From positions 1 through 64,000 of the forward strand of contig JAGVMG010000014.1 of the NCBI GenBank assembly GCA_020053915.1: a stretch of 64,000 nt of DNA. The letters run 5' to 3'. This document shows positions 16,619-25,888 of this stretch, in pieces. The translations under genes and the position numbers were made by a program. The notes under the pieces were generated by a model. The model did not search any database and was not told where the DNA came from. It saw only the letters and a program-made list of their open reading frames with translations. Position 1 is the first letter of the stretch. Each line of letters begins with the position of its first letter. Source of the DNA: Parachlamydiales bacterium. Its GTDB lineage: Bacteria; Chlamydiota; Chlamydiia; Chlamydiales; Rhabdochlamydiaceae.

Positions 16619-17630
16619 TTTTGTCTCCCTTTGCACGACTGCTTAAGCAACGTTTAAGGGCAATGAGTTCCCGCACACCGATCAAACGACGCCCAAAAAG
16701 TAAATAAGTCGGCTTTCTTTGAGGTTGAAATTTGCTCCAAAACATGTTCAATCCATCAAGACGTCCCAATTTCCGACCGAATTGAAAAAACAAGCGTGCC
16801 ATCCAACTGGCTGGCTGGCTCATTCCTCTGATCTCCCCTAATGTTTTTGCCGGCGCACTCCCGACTGTAACAAGATGGCAGTCTTCCTTTCTTAAAAAAT
16901 CAAAAACCGAAACAATTAGTAATTCAGAAGTGCCGATGGGAGCCTCTGGAGTGGTCATGAGATGATTGAGCAACCATCCTTCCTGCGCTTGAAGTCGATT
17001 AATGGTTACAACACCGACAATGCGGTTATCTTTTTTTGCATAAAACCAACGCTTTCCTAAGCGGTCTTGAAAAAGATACACATTTGAAATATGAAACTGA
17101 GGACCGCGCCGCTTCTGAAGCCAAATGCGCCCTACCTGCTCAATTTCCTGCTCTAATTGAAGATCATTCTCTGTGTATTCGTGAACCGTGACAAGTTCGC
17201 GATATGCGCGCTTAACTTTTCGACGCACTAAACTTGCCAAAGGCCCTGTTTCTTTTTCTGGATTGCGGAACGGATCGAAAAAAAGTTCTTCTCCCATTTC
17301 GATCATTGTGGAACAAACATTCTGTACGGCCCATTGAGAAAATGCTAGAGAAGCGGTGATATAGATGACATTTTTACTCTGTAGCTGCATCGCTATATGA
17401 AATTCTTTTGTCAACTGAGGTTTGTCTCTTTCAGCACACGTAGGCTCTCCAAAGACAATCACCACTTTTGCCTCTAAGCGATAACTCACAAAGCCTTCAA
17501 TCCCAGGAAAAGTAAAAACATGCATCGCTGGATCTAAAATCGCATCTGATGTAGCCCCTGCAAAACGACGCACAAGCTCCACGAACTCAAGTCGATCTTC
17601 TTGAGAGTGTGTAGCGATACTTAATTGCAT
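16611..17630 (-). CDS. DUF2156 (MprF C-terminal-like) aminoacyltransferase domain protein
   Basis: Soluble 339-residue protein resembling the GNAT-fold catalytic domain of phosphatidylglycerol lysyltransferases: IEGFVSYRLEAKVVIVFGEP, RRKVKRAYREL, W-L-QKRRGPQFHISN and FYAKKDNRIVGVVTINR, ending in FWSKFQPQRKPTYLLFG. The flippase half of MprF is absent. Such proteins transfer an amino acid from aminoacyl-tRNA to a lipid or other acceptor. ATG at 17630 has GGAG 9 bases upstream; another ATG is at 17645. First gene of an operon with a 2OG dioxygenase and a lipoprotein. Confidence 0.78.
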   Translation of the reverse strand: MQLSIATHSQEDRLEFVELVRRFAGATSDAILDPAMHVFTFPGIEGFVSYRLEAKVVIVFGEPTCAERDKPQLTKEFHIAMQLQSKNVIYITASLAFSQWAVQNVCSTMIEMGEELFFDPFRNPEKETGPLASLVRRKVKRAYRELVTVHEYTENDLQLEQEIEQVGRIWLQKRRGPQFHISNVYLFQDRLGKRWFYAKKDNRIVGVVTINRLQAQEGWLLNHLMTTPEAPIGTSELLIVSVFDFLRKEDCHLVTVGSAPAKTLGEIRGMSQPASWMARLFFQFGRKLGRLDGLNMFWSKFQPQRKPTYLLFGRRLIGVRELIALKRCLSSRAKGDKNG

Positions 17631-17778
17631 ATCACCAGGCTCCATTGTCTATATTTTTCTTCCCCATCCCCTCCGATTAACATGTTTATTGTTTTTCAAA
17701 CAACGAATTTAATAAAAAATAAAATTCAGATTAGAAATCCAAGATTTGATTTCACAAGGCTTTCATTTCTCTTCAACT

Positions 17779-17829
17779 TATACCGAAACTATTTCAAGAA
17801 TTGGTTTCTGGCTGCGTCAGATATCTTCA
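17779..17829. repeat. TATACCGAAAC family, half-element
   Basis: TATACCGAAACTATTTCAAG followed by AATTGGTTTCTGGCTGCG and ATATCTTCAA matches, with few changes, the left half of the 161-bp palindrome at 42663-42823. No right arm is present. It abuts the 3' end of the MDR gene. Confidence 0.65.
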
Positions 17830-18774
17830 ATTTAAGATAAGCACGATCTTCCCGAAAACATCCCCTGCGCGCAGCTTTTCTTGCGCTTCTGCCGCTTGAG
17901 ACAAAGGCATCTCGAGAACAGGAGGTGGGACCACGTGATGAAGGTCTATAAGATCAGCGATCTGTTTTAATTCCTCGCCATTGGGGACAACAAAAACGTA
18001 ATGAGCTGAAACACCCCAAGTCTTTGCCTGCTCGGAGCTAAGCTGCTCAAGGAGACTGACCAACCGACCGCCCTTCTTAAGGCAGGGCAAGCTCTGCTCC
18101 AATGTCTTCCCTCCAACACAATCAAAAACAACGTCGACACCGTCCGGAACATAGGCCTTTAACGCTGTCGCAAAATCCCCTTTATAATCCAGGGCACCCT
18201 CTGCGCCGAGTTGTTTAACGTAAGCGTGTTTTTGCGCGCTTGCTGTCGTAAATACAGTGGCGCCTTGATGCTTTGCAAATTGAATCGCCATCGAACCCAC
18301 GCCGCCGCTTCCGGCGTGGATTAAGATCGTCTCGCCCTTAGTAAGTTGTACAGTATCGAAAATGGATTGCCATGCTGTTAGACTCACTAAGGGAAGAGCT
18401 GCAGCTTGAGCCATCGTGATCGTACGAGGTTTCAAGGCTACATTCTTCGCATCGAAGGCGACAAATTCGGCATAGGCACCCCATTTAACAACAGGTTTTC
18501 GGACATAAGCAAAAACTTCATCGCCGATTTTAAATTCTGTGACATTCTTTCCGACATCCGCCACAACACCTGCCACGTCCCATCCAGGAATGATCGGAAG
18601 CTCATGCGGAAGACGAGATTGCAAAAGACCCTCGCGAATTTTCCAATCGACAGGATTGACTCCTGCAGCACGCACCTGGATCAACACCTCATGCTCTTGA
18701 GGAACTGGCTGAGGCACATCGCTTAATACGAGCTGCTCAGGGCCTCCGAAGGCCGTAAAAAGAATGGCTTTCAT
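17827..18774 (-). CDS. NADPH:quinone reductase-like medium-chain dehydrogenase
   Basis: 315-residue zinc-free MDR enzyme: AAGVNPVDWKIREG, PGWDVAGVVADVG, the NAD(P)-binding AGSGGVGSMAIQFAKH and DVVFDCVGG. The catalytic zinc cysteines of alcohol dehydrogenases are missing. Likely reduces quinones or enones in the cytoplasm. It starts 5 bp after the DUF2652 gene and is probably co-transcribed. Confidence 0.9.
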   Translation of the reverse strand: MKAILFTAFGGPEQLVLSDVPQPVPQEHEVLIQVRAAGVNPVDWKIREGLLQSRLPHELPIIPGWDVAGVVADVGKNVTEFKIGDEVFAYVRKPVVKWGAYAEFVAFDAKNVALKPRTITMAQAAALPLVSLTAWQSIFDTVQLTKGETILIHAGSGGVGSMAIQFAKHQGATVFTTASAQKHAYVKQLGAEGALDYKGDFATALKAYVPDGVDVVFDCVGGKTLEQSLPCLKKGGRLVSLLEQLSSEQAKTWGVSAHYVFVVPNGEELKQIADLIDLHHVVPPPVLEMPLSQAAEAQEKLRAGDVFGKIVLILN

Positions 18775-18779
18775 AAAAT

Positions 18780-19508
18780 TTAACGGGGTGGAAAATGGGT
18801 AAACTGGGGTGTTTTTTTCAATCCGAGCTTAAGCAACAAGCCCCCCCAAATCAACTTTAGATGATGCGCTGAACTTGCTGCAAACGAACTCTTTAGATGT
18901 GGAGAGTGACTTTTAGCAAAAGACGGATAGTAAACATACACGGAAAAAGTACCGAGATCTTTGTCTTCTTCTGTCGCAGGAATAGTCGTGCCCTCTGATG
19001 GAAGGGTTAAACGTTGATGCGCAGATTCTGTCATGAGCAAATAACACTTTTCCTTCACTTTGTTTTTTAATAACCGATGGGCGACGATCACATCCACGCC
19101 TGAAAGCTCCTGAAACTTACCAATATGATGGATTGCGGCTTTCCCATAGTGAGCGACCATTTTGACATTCAGGTTATGGATATTCGCACATCCCCCACAA
19201 GTACAGGTTGTGGAACTTTCAAGCTGGCGCAACTTGGAAAAAAAGGCGTGAAAAAATTGGAGAATTTTATCGCCGAAAAGCTGAGGATTATCCCGATATT
19301 CCCTAGGAACTTTTGATTGCTGCAGATACAAAAAAAGAGCATCTCCTTCCAGCTTGGCAATCTCAATGGGCAGCGAAGCTTCTTGGATCAAAGCTTCCAT
19401 CAGCTCGGTAACAATGAGGGTTCCATGCGTAAAATCCGTCACATTCTTTAACATATACGCCGTATATCCACTGATATCAGCGATAAAGAAATACATTTCC
19501 TCTTCCAT
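18780..19508 (-). CDS. DUF2652 protein, nucleotide-cyclase-like
   Basis: 242 residues. MYFFIADISGYTAYMLKN resembles the FADISGFT start of class III nucleotide cyclases, with IAKLEGDALFLY matching the KxxGD region. The second metal aspartate and transition-state residues are not obvious, and a CTCGGCANI segment could bind metal. DUF2652 proteins are regarded as cyclase relatives of unknown activity. A 24-bp palindrome sits 9 bp upstream of the start, suggesting repressor control. Confidence 0.72.
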   Translation of the reverse strand: MEEEMYFFIADISGYTAYMLKNVTDFTHGTLIVTELMEALIQEASLPIEIAKLEGDALFLYLQQSKVPREYRDNPQLFGDKILQFFHAFFSKLRQLESSTTCTCGGCANIHNLNVKMVAHYGKAAIHHIGKFQELSGVDVIVAHRLLKNKVKEKCYLLMTESAHQRLTLPSEGTTIPATEEDKDLGTFSVYVYYPSFAKSHSPHLKSSFAASSAHHLKLIWGGLLLKLGLKKTPQFTHFPPR

Positions 19509-19517
19509 GCGCCACCC

Positions 19518-19541
19518 TATATTAAAACTTGTTTTAATATA
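19518..19541. promoter_or_regulatory. 24-bp perfect palindrome upstream of the DUF2652 gene
   Basis: TATATTAAAAC-TT-GTTTTAATATA with 11-bp arms, 9 bp before the start at 19508 on the minus strand. The AT-rich dyad is typical of TetR/MarR-type operators; no such regulator is in the window. Confidence 0.5.
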
Positions 19542-19572
19542 TAGACCTCAATTTTACTAGCATTATTTATCT

Positions 19573-19623
19573 CTGCCTCTTAGAGTCTGTTGTCGAAATT
19601 TCGTATTTTAAGTGCAGAGGCAG
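19573..19623 (+). promoter_or_regulatory. Nested hairpins covering the ribosome binding site of the first oppA-like gene
   Basis: CTGCCTCT (19573-19580) pairs with AGAGGCAG (19616-19623), the only Shine-Dalgarno-like sequence before ATG 19625. CGAAATTTCG (19594-19603) makes a smaller inner palindrome. In the mRNA this would hide the ribosome binding site. Confidence 0.4.
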
Positions 19624-19624
19624 T

Positions 19625-21193
19625 ATGCCAGTCATCAAGCGTCGAAAAGCAAAAAAAACAGGGCAAATTCTACGTATTAATTTAAAGGAAGATCCCTCAT
19701 GCCTTGACCCACGCAGAGGACGCAATATGTCGTCTGACTCTCAGGTCCAGGCCATGTTATTTGAAGGACTCATGCGCTTAGAACCCGATGGAAACTTGAG
19801 CTGCGCTCAGGCGAGCCACTACACAATCTCCTCCGATCAAAAAACCTATACTTTTTATCTAAAAGACACTTTCTGGTCCGATGGAACACCTGTGACAGCG
19901 CACGACTTTGAATACACCTGGAAAAACCTATTAACACCCAAGTTTCCTTCACTGGACACTCATGCCCTATTTTGCATCAAAAATGCACAATCCGCAAAAA
20001 TGGGAAAACTACCTATTTCCGAAGTAGGCATCCGAGCTCTCGATGACAAAACACTCGTTGTCAAACTCGAACGCCCTACGCTCTATTTTTTACATATCGC
20101 TGCTTCAAGCGTGCTTTTTCCGATCAATCCATTTCAAGACCAGCTCTTTCCCGACTGGCATTTAGAAGCCACACCGCATTTCGTTGGCAATGGCCCCTTT
20201 ACGTTAAACACATGGGAACACCACCGCGAAATTCTTCTGGAAAAAAACCCTTATTACCGTCTAGCGCATCAAATTAAACTCGATCAGATCCAGATTCGCA
20301 TGATCAATAGCGGAATTGCGCGGCTTCACATGCATGCGACAGGTCTTTTTGACATTGTAGGCCTCCCACTTTCTCACCTCCCCCATGATCTCTATCGAGA
20401 AATGCTCCAACAAAATTTGCTTCACGTCATCCAAACTCCTGGAACCATGGGGTGCATGTTTAATACAAAACAAGAGCCCTTTAACAACGTCAATATCCGT
20501 AAAGCCTTTGCCTATTCCATCGATCGAAAACAGATCGTTGATAACATTACCTACACCAAAGAAAAACCTGCTTTAGGAATGATTCCTCCTCAATTCAAAG
20601 AAACAACTACAACGCCACTTTTTAATGATAATGACATCCTTGCAGCCCAGCGCTTCCTTGAAATGGGGTTAAAAGAACTTAACCTAACTGTAAGAGACCT
20701 TCGAGGCAAACTGACCTTTTCCTTTTGGAAATATGACCATTGCTGTCCCGAGCTCCCGCAATTTTTGCACGATGAATGGAAAGAAAAATTAGGGGTGAAT
20801 GTCGAACTCGAAGCCCTCGATTTTAAAACGCTCCATCAAAACGGAACAGACGGGAAATTTTCCATGGGATATTTCGTCCCGACCTCGATATATTACGATC
20901 CCATCGAAATTTTAGAACGCTTTAAATACGCCGATAACCCACGCAATTACCCCCGATGGCAACATTCGCAATATATCCATCTGATCGACCAATCGGAAGA
21001 AACTGCATCTCCTCAAGAACGCTTATCTCTTCTAAACCAAGCAGAAAAAATCTTAATAGAACAAATGCCTTTTGCTCCGATCTTTCATTGGAATTACGCA
21101 CTTCTTGTTCAACCTCATGTTCAAGGGTTTTCCGTTTCACCTTTAGGATACCTTAACTTTGATCGGATCAGCATCAAAACTACATTTCACTAG
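19625..21193 (+). CDS. OppA-like peptide-binding protein lacking a signal peptide
   Basis: SBP_bac_5 family, 522 residues. LRINLKEDPSCLDPRRGRNM, DQKTYTFYLKDTFWSDGTPV, GNGPFTLNTWEHHREI and IRKAFAYSIDRKQIV are typical of OppA. It is paralogous along its length to the next gene, but its N-terminus (MPVIKRRKAKKTGQ) has no hydrophobic segment or lipobox, and the in-frame upstream sequence contains no start with a signal peptide. It is therefore either cytoplasmic, exported by another route, or a recently truncated copy. No OppBCDF genes are nearby. Confidence 0.88.
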   Translation: MPVIKRRKAKKTGQILRINLKEDPSCLDPRRGRNMSSDSQVQAMLFEGLMRLEPDGNLSCAQASHYTISSDQKTYTFYLKDTFWSDGTPVTAHDFEYTWKNLLTPKFPSLDTHALFCIKNAQSAKMGKLPISEVGIRALDDKTLVVKLERPTLYFLHIAASSVLFPINPFQDQLFPDWHLEATPHFVGNGPFTLNTWEHHREILLEKNPYYRLAHQIKLDQIQIRMINSGIARLHMHATGLFDIVGLPLSHLPHDLYREMLQQNLLHVIQTPGTMGCMFNTKQEPFNNVNIRKAFAYSIDRKQIVDNITYTKEKPALGMIPPQFKETTTTPLFNDNDILAAQRFLEMGLKELNLTVRDLRGKLTFSFWKYDHCCPELPQFLHDEWKEKLGVNVELEALDFKTLHQNGTDGKFSMGYFVPTSIYYDPIEILERFKYADNPRNYPRWQHSQYIHLIDQSEETASPQERLSLLNQAEKILIEQMPFAPIFHWNYALLVQPHVQGFSVSPLGYLNFDRISIKTTFH

Positions 21194-21251
21194 AAAATTA
21201 ACTGGTAAAGAGCAACAATTTAACCTCCTTCAGTCAATTGGGATGTACTTT

Positions 21252-22859
21252 ATGAGAAAAACACTAGCAGCTGGAGTAGTAGGAGTCCTTATGATCGTTT
21301 CCGCATGCACATCAAATGAAAAACAAAGCAAGCTGCAACATTTGCGCTTGAATATTAAAGAGGAGCCCACCTCTTTAGATCCCCGCCGCGGCCGTAATAT
21401 GTCCGGCGCTTCACAAATTCATGCCATGCTGTTCGAAGGACTTATGAAACTAGATCCCAACGGCAAGCTCCTCCCCGCTCAAGCAAGCTCTTACGACATT
21501 TCCCCCGATCAAAAAACCTATACATTCCACATTGCTGATACATTTTGGTCGAACGGCACACCCGTTACAGCATATGACTTTGAACAAACATGGAAAAACA
21601 TTCTCGATCCGAAATTTCCAGCGCTCGACTCCCACCTTCTTTATAACATTGTCAATGCCGCTGCGGCAAAACGTGGCGAGATTTCTCTTGAACGCGTAGG
21701 AATTCGTTCTAAAGACGCCAAAACACTGATTGTAGAGCTGGAAAATCCCACGCCCCATTTTCTCTTTATCACTGCGTCTAGCTGCCTTTTCCCTATCAAT
21801 CAAAAACAAGACAAGCATCATCCGAACTGGTATGTCGATGCGAATGAACATTTCACTTGCAACGGCCCCTTTAAGCTCTCTAAATGGAGACACCATAATG
21901 AGATGATTCTTGAAAAAAACAAAACATACCGCCTCGCAAACCAAGTGCATCTCGATACGATCCAAGTGCACATGATCGCTAATGAACCCGCTACTTTGCA
22001 TATGTACGAATCAGATCAGCTCGACATCGTCGGCCTGCCTATCTCCCCACTGCCGATTGATGCCTATCCTGGATTCATAGAAAAAAAACAACTCAAGCTC
22101 TTTGAATCTCCGGGAACTATGGTCTCCATGTTCAATACGAAGCAGTTCCCTTTTTATAACGTCAATATGCGCAGAGCTTTTTCCTATGCGATTAACCGCA
22201 AAACTCTCATCGACAACGTCACTCAGCTCGAAGAAAGACCTGCCCTAGGACTCATTCCACCGATCATCAAAAATGGCAACGCAAATGCGCTCATGGAAGA
22301 TGGAAACATCTCCCAAGCACGCGCTTACTTTGAACAAGGGCTTAAAGAACTTGGCATTACTCGCGAAGATCTCCAGGATAAAATCTCTTTTTCCTATTGG
22401 ACGCATGACCACGCCTGTCCAGCACTGCCCCAAGCATTGCAGCAGCAGTGGAAGGATGCATTCGGAGTCGAGGTCGTCCTCGAGGGACTGGAATATAAAA
22501 CGCTACATGACAGAGGAAGAAACGAACAATTTTCAATGGGGTATTTTGTTTTCCTTTCGATGTATCACGACCCCATCGAACTTCTCGACAGATTTAAATA
22601 CGCCACCAATCCCCGCAATTACGGCAGATGGGAGAACGACACATATGGGGCTCTTGTAAATCAAGCAGCTCAAGCGACATCACACGAAGAACACACCACT
22701 CTCATGGAGAAAGCAGAACAAGTCCTAATGGCTGAGATGCCCTTTGCGCCCGTCTTCCATTGGAATTATGCTCTTCTCGTGAAACCGCATGTCAAGGGAT
22801 TTACCGTAACTCCCCAAGGATATCTCTATTTCGATAATGTCTCAATCGATCGCCAGTAA
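21252..22859 (+). CDS. OppA-like peptide-binding lipoprotein
   Basis: SBP_bac_5 protein of 535 residues. The start at 21252 gives MRKTLAAGVVGVLMIVSAC, a lipoprotein signal with lipobox VSAC; ATG at 21243 is also in frame. The mature part carries LRLNIKEEPTSLDPRRGRNM, WSNGTPVTAYDFE, MRRAFSYAINRKTLID and PFAPVFHWNYALLVKPHV. It binds oligopeptides in the periplasm for an Opp-type ABC importer encoded elsewhere. Close tandem paralogue of the preceding gene; shares one base with the next start. Confidence 0.92.
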   Translation: MRKTLAAGVVGVLMIVSACTSNEKQSKLQHLRLNIKEEPTSLDPRRGRNMSGASQIHAMLFEGLMKLDPNGKLLPAQASSYDISPDQKTYTFHIADTFWSNGTPVTAYDFEQTWKNILDPKFPALDSHLLYNIVNAAAAKRGEISLERVGIRSKDAKTLIVELENPTPHFLFITASSCLFPINQKQDKHHPNWYVDANEHFTCNGPFKLSKWRHHNEMILEKNKTYRLANQVHLDTIQVHMIANEPATLHMYESDQLDIVGLPISPLPIDAYPGFIEKKQLKLFESPGTMVSMFNTKQFPFYNVNMRRAFSYAINRKTLIDNVTQLEERPALGLIPPIIKNGNANALMEDGNISQARAYFEQGLKELGITREDLQDKISFSYWTHDHACPALPQALQQQWKDAFGVEVVLEGLEYKTLHDRGRNEQFSMGYFVFLSMYHDPIELLDRFKYATNPRNYGRWENDTYGALVNQAAQATSHEEHTTLMEKAEQVLMAEMPFAPVFHWNYALLVKPHVKGFTVTPQGYLYFDNVSIDRQ

Positions 22860-23674
22860 TGAAAAAAAAATTAAAGATTGGAACACTTGTTTTAACGCTT
22901 CTTTGCTTGACCTATTTAGCAAAGGAGCCATTCCTCTCGCTGCAAACCTATACTTCTACTCTGCGTTCCTATCCCAATTTCCGCAATAACCCCTATCTCG
23001 ACAACCGCCTCTGTAAGCTCATGGCCCCCCATCTCCTCCCCTTAGACCACCCCCTTAAGCCTAAGCTCGACGCGTTATTCTCTTCCACACGCGCCACAGA
23101 AAGTGAAGAAGCGCTTCTTTCTTCCGGCTTCTCCATCATCGCTTCTATGCCCGGCAGCTTTGTTATTGTCGCCCGCCACCCCGAACTCCCAGGACAAGTG
23201 CTCAAGCTCTATCTGGACAACGAAACGCGCACTAAAGAGGGCATTCCTAATTCCGAATGGCTAACAAGACGCTGTATTGGCGCAAAAATCATCCGCGACA
23301 TTCTTAACAAAAAAAAATTTAAGACATTCACCATCCCAGATAAGTGGCTCTATGTTCTTCCTAAAGAACCCCCTTCTCACGGACCGGTTCCCCAACCTGT
23401 TTTAGTCATCGAGACGGACATGGAACTCTACAATGAACCAGAGTCTTTAACGGCTTGGAAAACACAGATCACCCCGCAACACTTAAATGAGCTCTATGAA
23501 ATCTTAAAACATGGCTATGGAACCATCCGGGTCGCAGAAAATATCCCCTTCACGCAACACGGGACATTTGCTTTTACCGATACTGAGTATCCCAAACGCA
23601 AGCTTAAATTGCGTAAAGTCAAGCCCTATCTCTCGGAAGAAATGCAAGTATATTGGGATGAGTTATCTAAATAA
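22859..23674 (+). CDS. Conserved-looking hypothetical protein with N-terminal TM anchor
   Basis: 271 residues: a hydrophobic segment at 5-22 (signal anchor) then a mixed alpha/beta domain. GSFVIVARHPELPGQVLKLY and WLYVLPKEPP followed by PVLVIETDMEL recall the N-lobe and hinge of kinase-like folds, but no HRD or DFG-like motif is present. It begins on the last base of the oppA stop codon, so it is probably in the same operon. Not recognised beyond this. Confidence 0.6.
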   Translation: MKKKLKIGTLVLTLLCLTYLAKEPFLSLQTYTSTLRSYPNFRNNPYLDNRLCKLMAPHLLPLDHPLKPKLDALFSSTRATESEEALLSSGFSIIASMPGSFVIVARHPELPGQVLKLYLDNETRTKEGIPNSEWLTRRCIGAKIIRDILNKKKFKTFTIPDKWLYVLPKEPPSHGPVPQPVLVIETDMELYNEPESLTAWKTQITPQHLNELYEILKHGYGTIRVAENIPFTQHGTFAFTDTEYPKRKLKLRKVKPYLSEEMQVYWDELSK

Positions 23675-23733
23675 CTATTGCAATATCCAAACAAACAGCT
23701 TATTATTTAGATTCTTCTTACCCCCATTATCTT

Positions 23734-24939
23734 ATGCATTCAAAAAATGAATTTAAGCACCTCCTGTTAATCATCATCATTTTCATTGCAGCCTGCATTG
23801 AAACCGACATCTATCTACCTGCCTTCCCAGATATGATGAACTGGTTCTCTACCACAGAAAGCGCCATTCAGGGTTTGTTGACCTGGAACTTCATAGGCAT
23901 TTGCCTTTCAGGCCCATTTTACGGCCCTCTCTCCGATGCATTTGGGCGAAAAAAGCCCCTTGTCGTCGCCTTAGCCCTCTTTTTAGCAGGAAGCATCTTG
24001 ACCCTCTGCGCTCAAACCTTTGATCAGATGCTTTTTGGCAGGATTCTCCAAGGAATCGGCAGCGGCGGGTGCTTTACACTAGGAACTGCCATTATTTTCG
24101 ATTCGTTTCAAAAAGAAAAAGCGATTACGGCGCTCACCAGCCTCAATACCATCATCCCCCTGATCATGGCAGGTGCTCCGATGCTGGGCGGATTTCTCAA
24201 CAATAACTTTGGCTTTCGCTCTAACTTTTTAACCATCGCGCTTTTTGTTCTTCTCAGCTTGATTCTCTGCCTCTTCTTATTTGAAGAACCGCTTCCTAAA
24301 GAAAAAAGAGCTCCCTTCCAATTGTCTACGATCCTTAGAGACTTTAAAAAAGTTCTCCTGAGTCTCGCTTTTTGGCAAATTACCCTCGTGCTAAGTCTCT
24401 TATTTGGCGGCTACATTGCCTTTCTTTCCGGTTCAACAGTTCTATTTATGGTTGAATTTGGAATGAGCAAAACCCTATTTCCCTTTATCCAAGCTGCCGT
24501 GTTAGGAGGTTGGGTCGCGGGGAGTCTTCTTTTGAAGCGCTCTCTAGGACGCTTTGGTCCCTTAAAGGTCAAACGCATTGGGATTTTATTGTGCATCATC
24601 GGGGCTGTTGAACTAGCTCTTGCCGCTTGGATCACTCCTCAAAACGCCTATTTGCACACGCTTGGAATGGTGCTCTATGCATTTGGAGCCAACTGGGTTG
24701 TCGGACTCTATTTCCCCGAAGGAATGGAGCTCTTCCCTGAAATTAAGGGGATTACATCTAGTCTACTGACAAGCGCTAGGCTACTTTTGAGCGCTTGGAT
24801 CATTGGATTGACAAGCGCCCTGTATAATGGAACGATCTATCCACTCGCTGCAGTCATCGTAGGGACAGTAGTTCTTATGCTTCCTACTTTGATCTACTAC
24901 GAAAAACGAAAAATCAGTGCGCCTGCAGAAATTGCTTAA
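23734..24939 (+). CDS. Bcr/CflA-type MFS drug exporter
   Basis: 401 residues with about 12 hydrophobic helices. ETDIYLPAFPDM in helix 1 and GPLSDAFGRKKPLVVALALF in loop 2-3 (motif A) are characteristic of Bcr/CflA drug:H+ antiporters; GRILQGIGSGGCF is motif B. Inner membrane. Its 3' end overlaps the convergent glycerophosphodiesterase by 26 bp. Substrate not evident. Confidence 0.88.
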   Translation: MHSKNEFKHLLLIIIIFIAACIETDIYLPAFPDMMNWFSTTESAIQGLLTWNFIGICLSGPFYGPLSDAFGRKKPLVVALALFLAGSILTLCAQTFDQMLFGRILQGIGSGGCFTLGTAIIFDSFQKEKAITALTSLNTIIPLIMAGAPMLGGFLNNNFGFRSNFLTIALFVLLSLILCLFLFEEPLPKEKRAPFQLSTILRDFKKVLLSLAFWQITLVLSLLFGGYIAFLSGSTVLFMVEFGMSKTLFPFIQAAVLGGWVAGSLLLKRSLGRFGPLKVKRIGILLCIIGAVELALAAWITPQNAYLHTLGMVLYAFGANWVVGLYFPEGMELFPEIKGITSSLLTSARLLLSAWIIGLTSALYNGTIYPLAAVIVGTVVLMLPTLIYYEKRKISAPAEIA

Positions 24940-25810
24940 GCTCGATGGGCCGATCGCTGATGATCCCATCGACACCCATGCGAGATAGTTCTTCCCACCG
25001 AGCTTTCTCGTTAACCGTCCATGCGATCACGCGAAAGCCCGCATTCTGCAAGGCTCGCACATCATCCGCACTGTGAAGCAATTCATGATCTGGGGAGAGA
25101 ATACTCACTTTCAATGCAGAAGCGATCTGCATGAGATAGCTCTTCCCTCCTGCCGGGTCTCTTTGAGAGGCTAATTGTAAGCTCTCGTCACTGAAAATCA
25201 ATCCGAGTACTGCTGTGGGATCCACTTTGCGGACTGCGGCCAAAGATTCCGGATCAAACGATGAATAATAAACACGAGAAGAAAAGCCCGACGCTCGAAC
25301 AGCTTGCACCACAGCCTGCGCCATTTCCAATGGAGGAGCACACCAGTCAGGATGTCGCGGATCTCGCTTAATCTCGAGATTCAAACGCACTCCTCCCGCC
25401 GCTGAACTCGATTGAATCAAAGCAAACAACTCTTGAAGCGTGGGAACCTGAGTACCCGCCACCTGCTTTTGTTCGGGAAACTCCACATTTTTCTTACAGC
25501 CACAATCGACCATCTTAATTTCTGATAGGGTCAATGTGCGCACTAATTGATTTGAACTCAGCGGAGTCCCATCGAGCTTTGCACACAATGTGTCATTTAA
25601 AAAATAGTCGTGATGGATCACTAATGCCCCATCTTTTGTCATCAAGAGATCCAACTCCAGTACATCCACTCCAGCATCAATCGCTGCTTTAAATGCAGGC
25701 AAAGAATTCTCAGGTAAATACGCCCGCGCGCCTCGATGACCTTGAACCTCGATCGCGTTAGCATCCATAAACAATCCTAAAGCAAGACATAACGCCCACA
25801 ATTTACCCAT
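24914..25810 (-). CDS. Glycerophosphodiester phosphodiesterase, exported
   Basis: GDPD TIM-barrel: EVQGHRGARAYLPENSLPAF (catalytic HR...E), VDVLELDLLMTKDGALVIHHD (metal ligands and second catalytic H), NLEIKRDPRHPDW and AWTVNEKARWEEL followed by GVDGIISDRP. The ATG at 25810 is 6 bases from AAGGA and begins a signal peptide (MGKLWALCLALGLFMDANA), so it acts outside the cytoplasm, hydrolysing glycerophosphodiesters from phospholipid breakdown to glycerol-3-phosphate. Longer in-frame starts exist upstream. Confidence 0.92.
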   Translation of the reverse strand: MGKLWALCLALGLFMDANAIEVQGHRGARAYLPENSLPAFKAAIDAGVDVLELDLLMTKDGALVIHHDYFLNDTLCAKLDGTPLSSNQLVRTLTLSEIKMVDCGCKKNVEFPEQKQVAGTQVPTLQELFALIQSSSAAGGVRLNLEIKRDPRHPDWCAPPLEMAQAVVQAVRASGFSSRVYYSSFDPESLAAVRKVDPTAVLGLIFSDESLQLASQRDPAGGKSYLMQIASALKVSILSPDHELLHSADDVRALQNAGFRVIAWTVNEKARWEELSRMGVDGIISDRPIELKQFLQAH

Positions 25811-25822
25811 ATTCATCCTTAT

Positions 25823-25865
25823 TAAAAAAAAACCCACCCGAACTAAAACCAAGTTGGGGCGGGTT
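25823..25865 (-). terminator. Rho-independent terminator of the SWIB gene
   Basis: On the minus strand AACCCGCCCCAACT pairs with AGTTCGGGTGGGTT (25831-25865) and is followed directly by about nine U residues. Confidence 0.8.
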
Positions 25866-25888
25866 CATACTCAAAAAAACTAAAAAGC

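Noticed and set aside
13949-17630. Single lipid-modification operon including the desaturase
   Set aside because: A strong minus-strand terminator at 15097-15126 separates the MprF-like/dioxygenase/lipoprotein unit from the desaturase.
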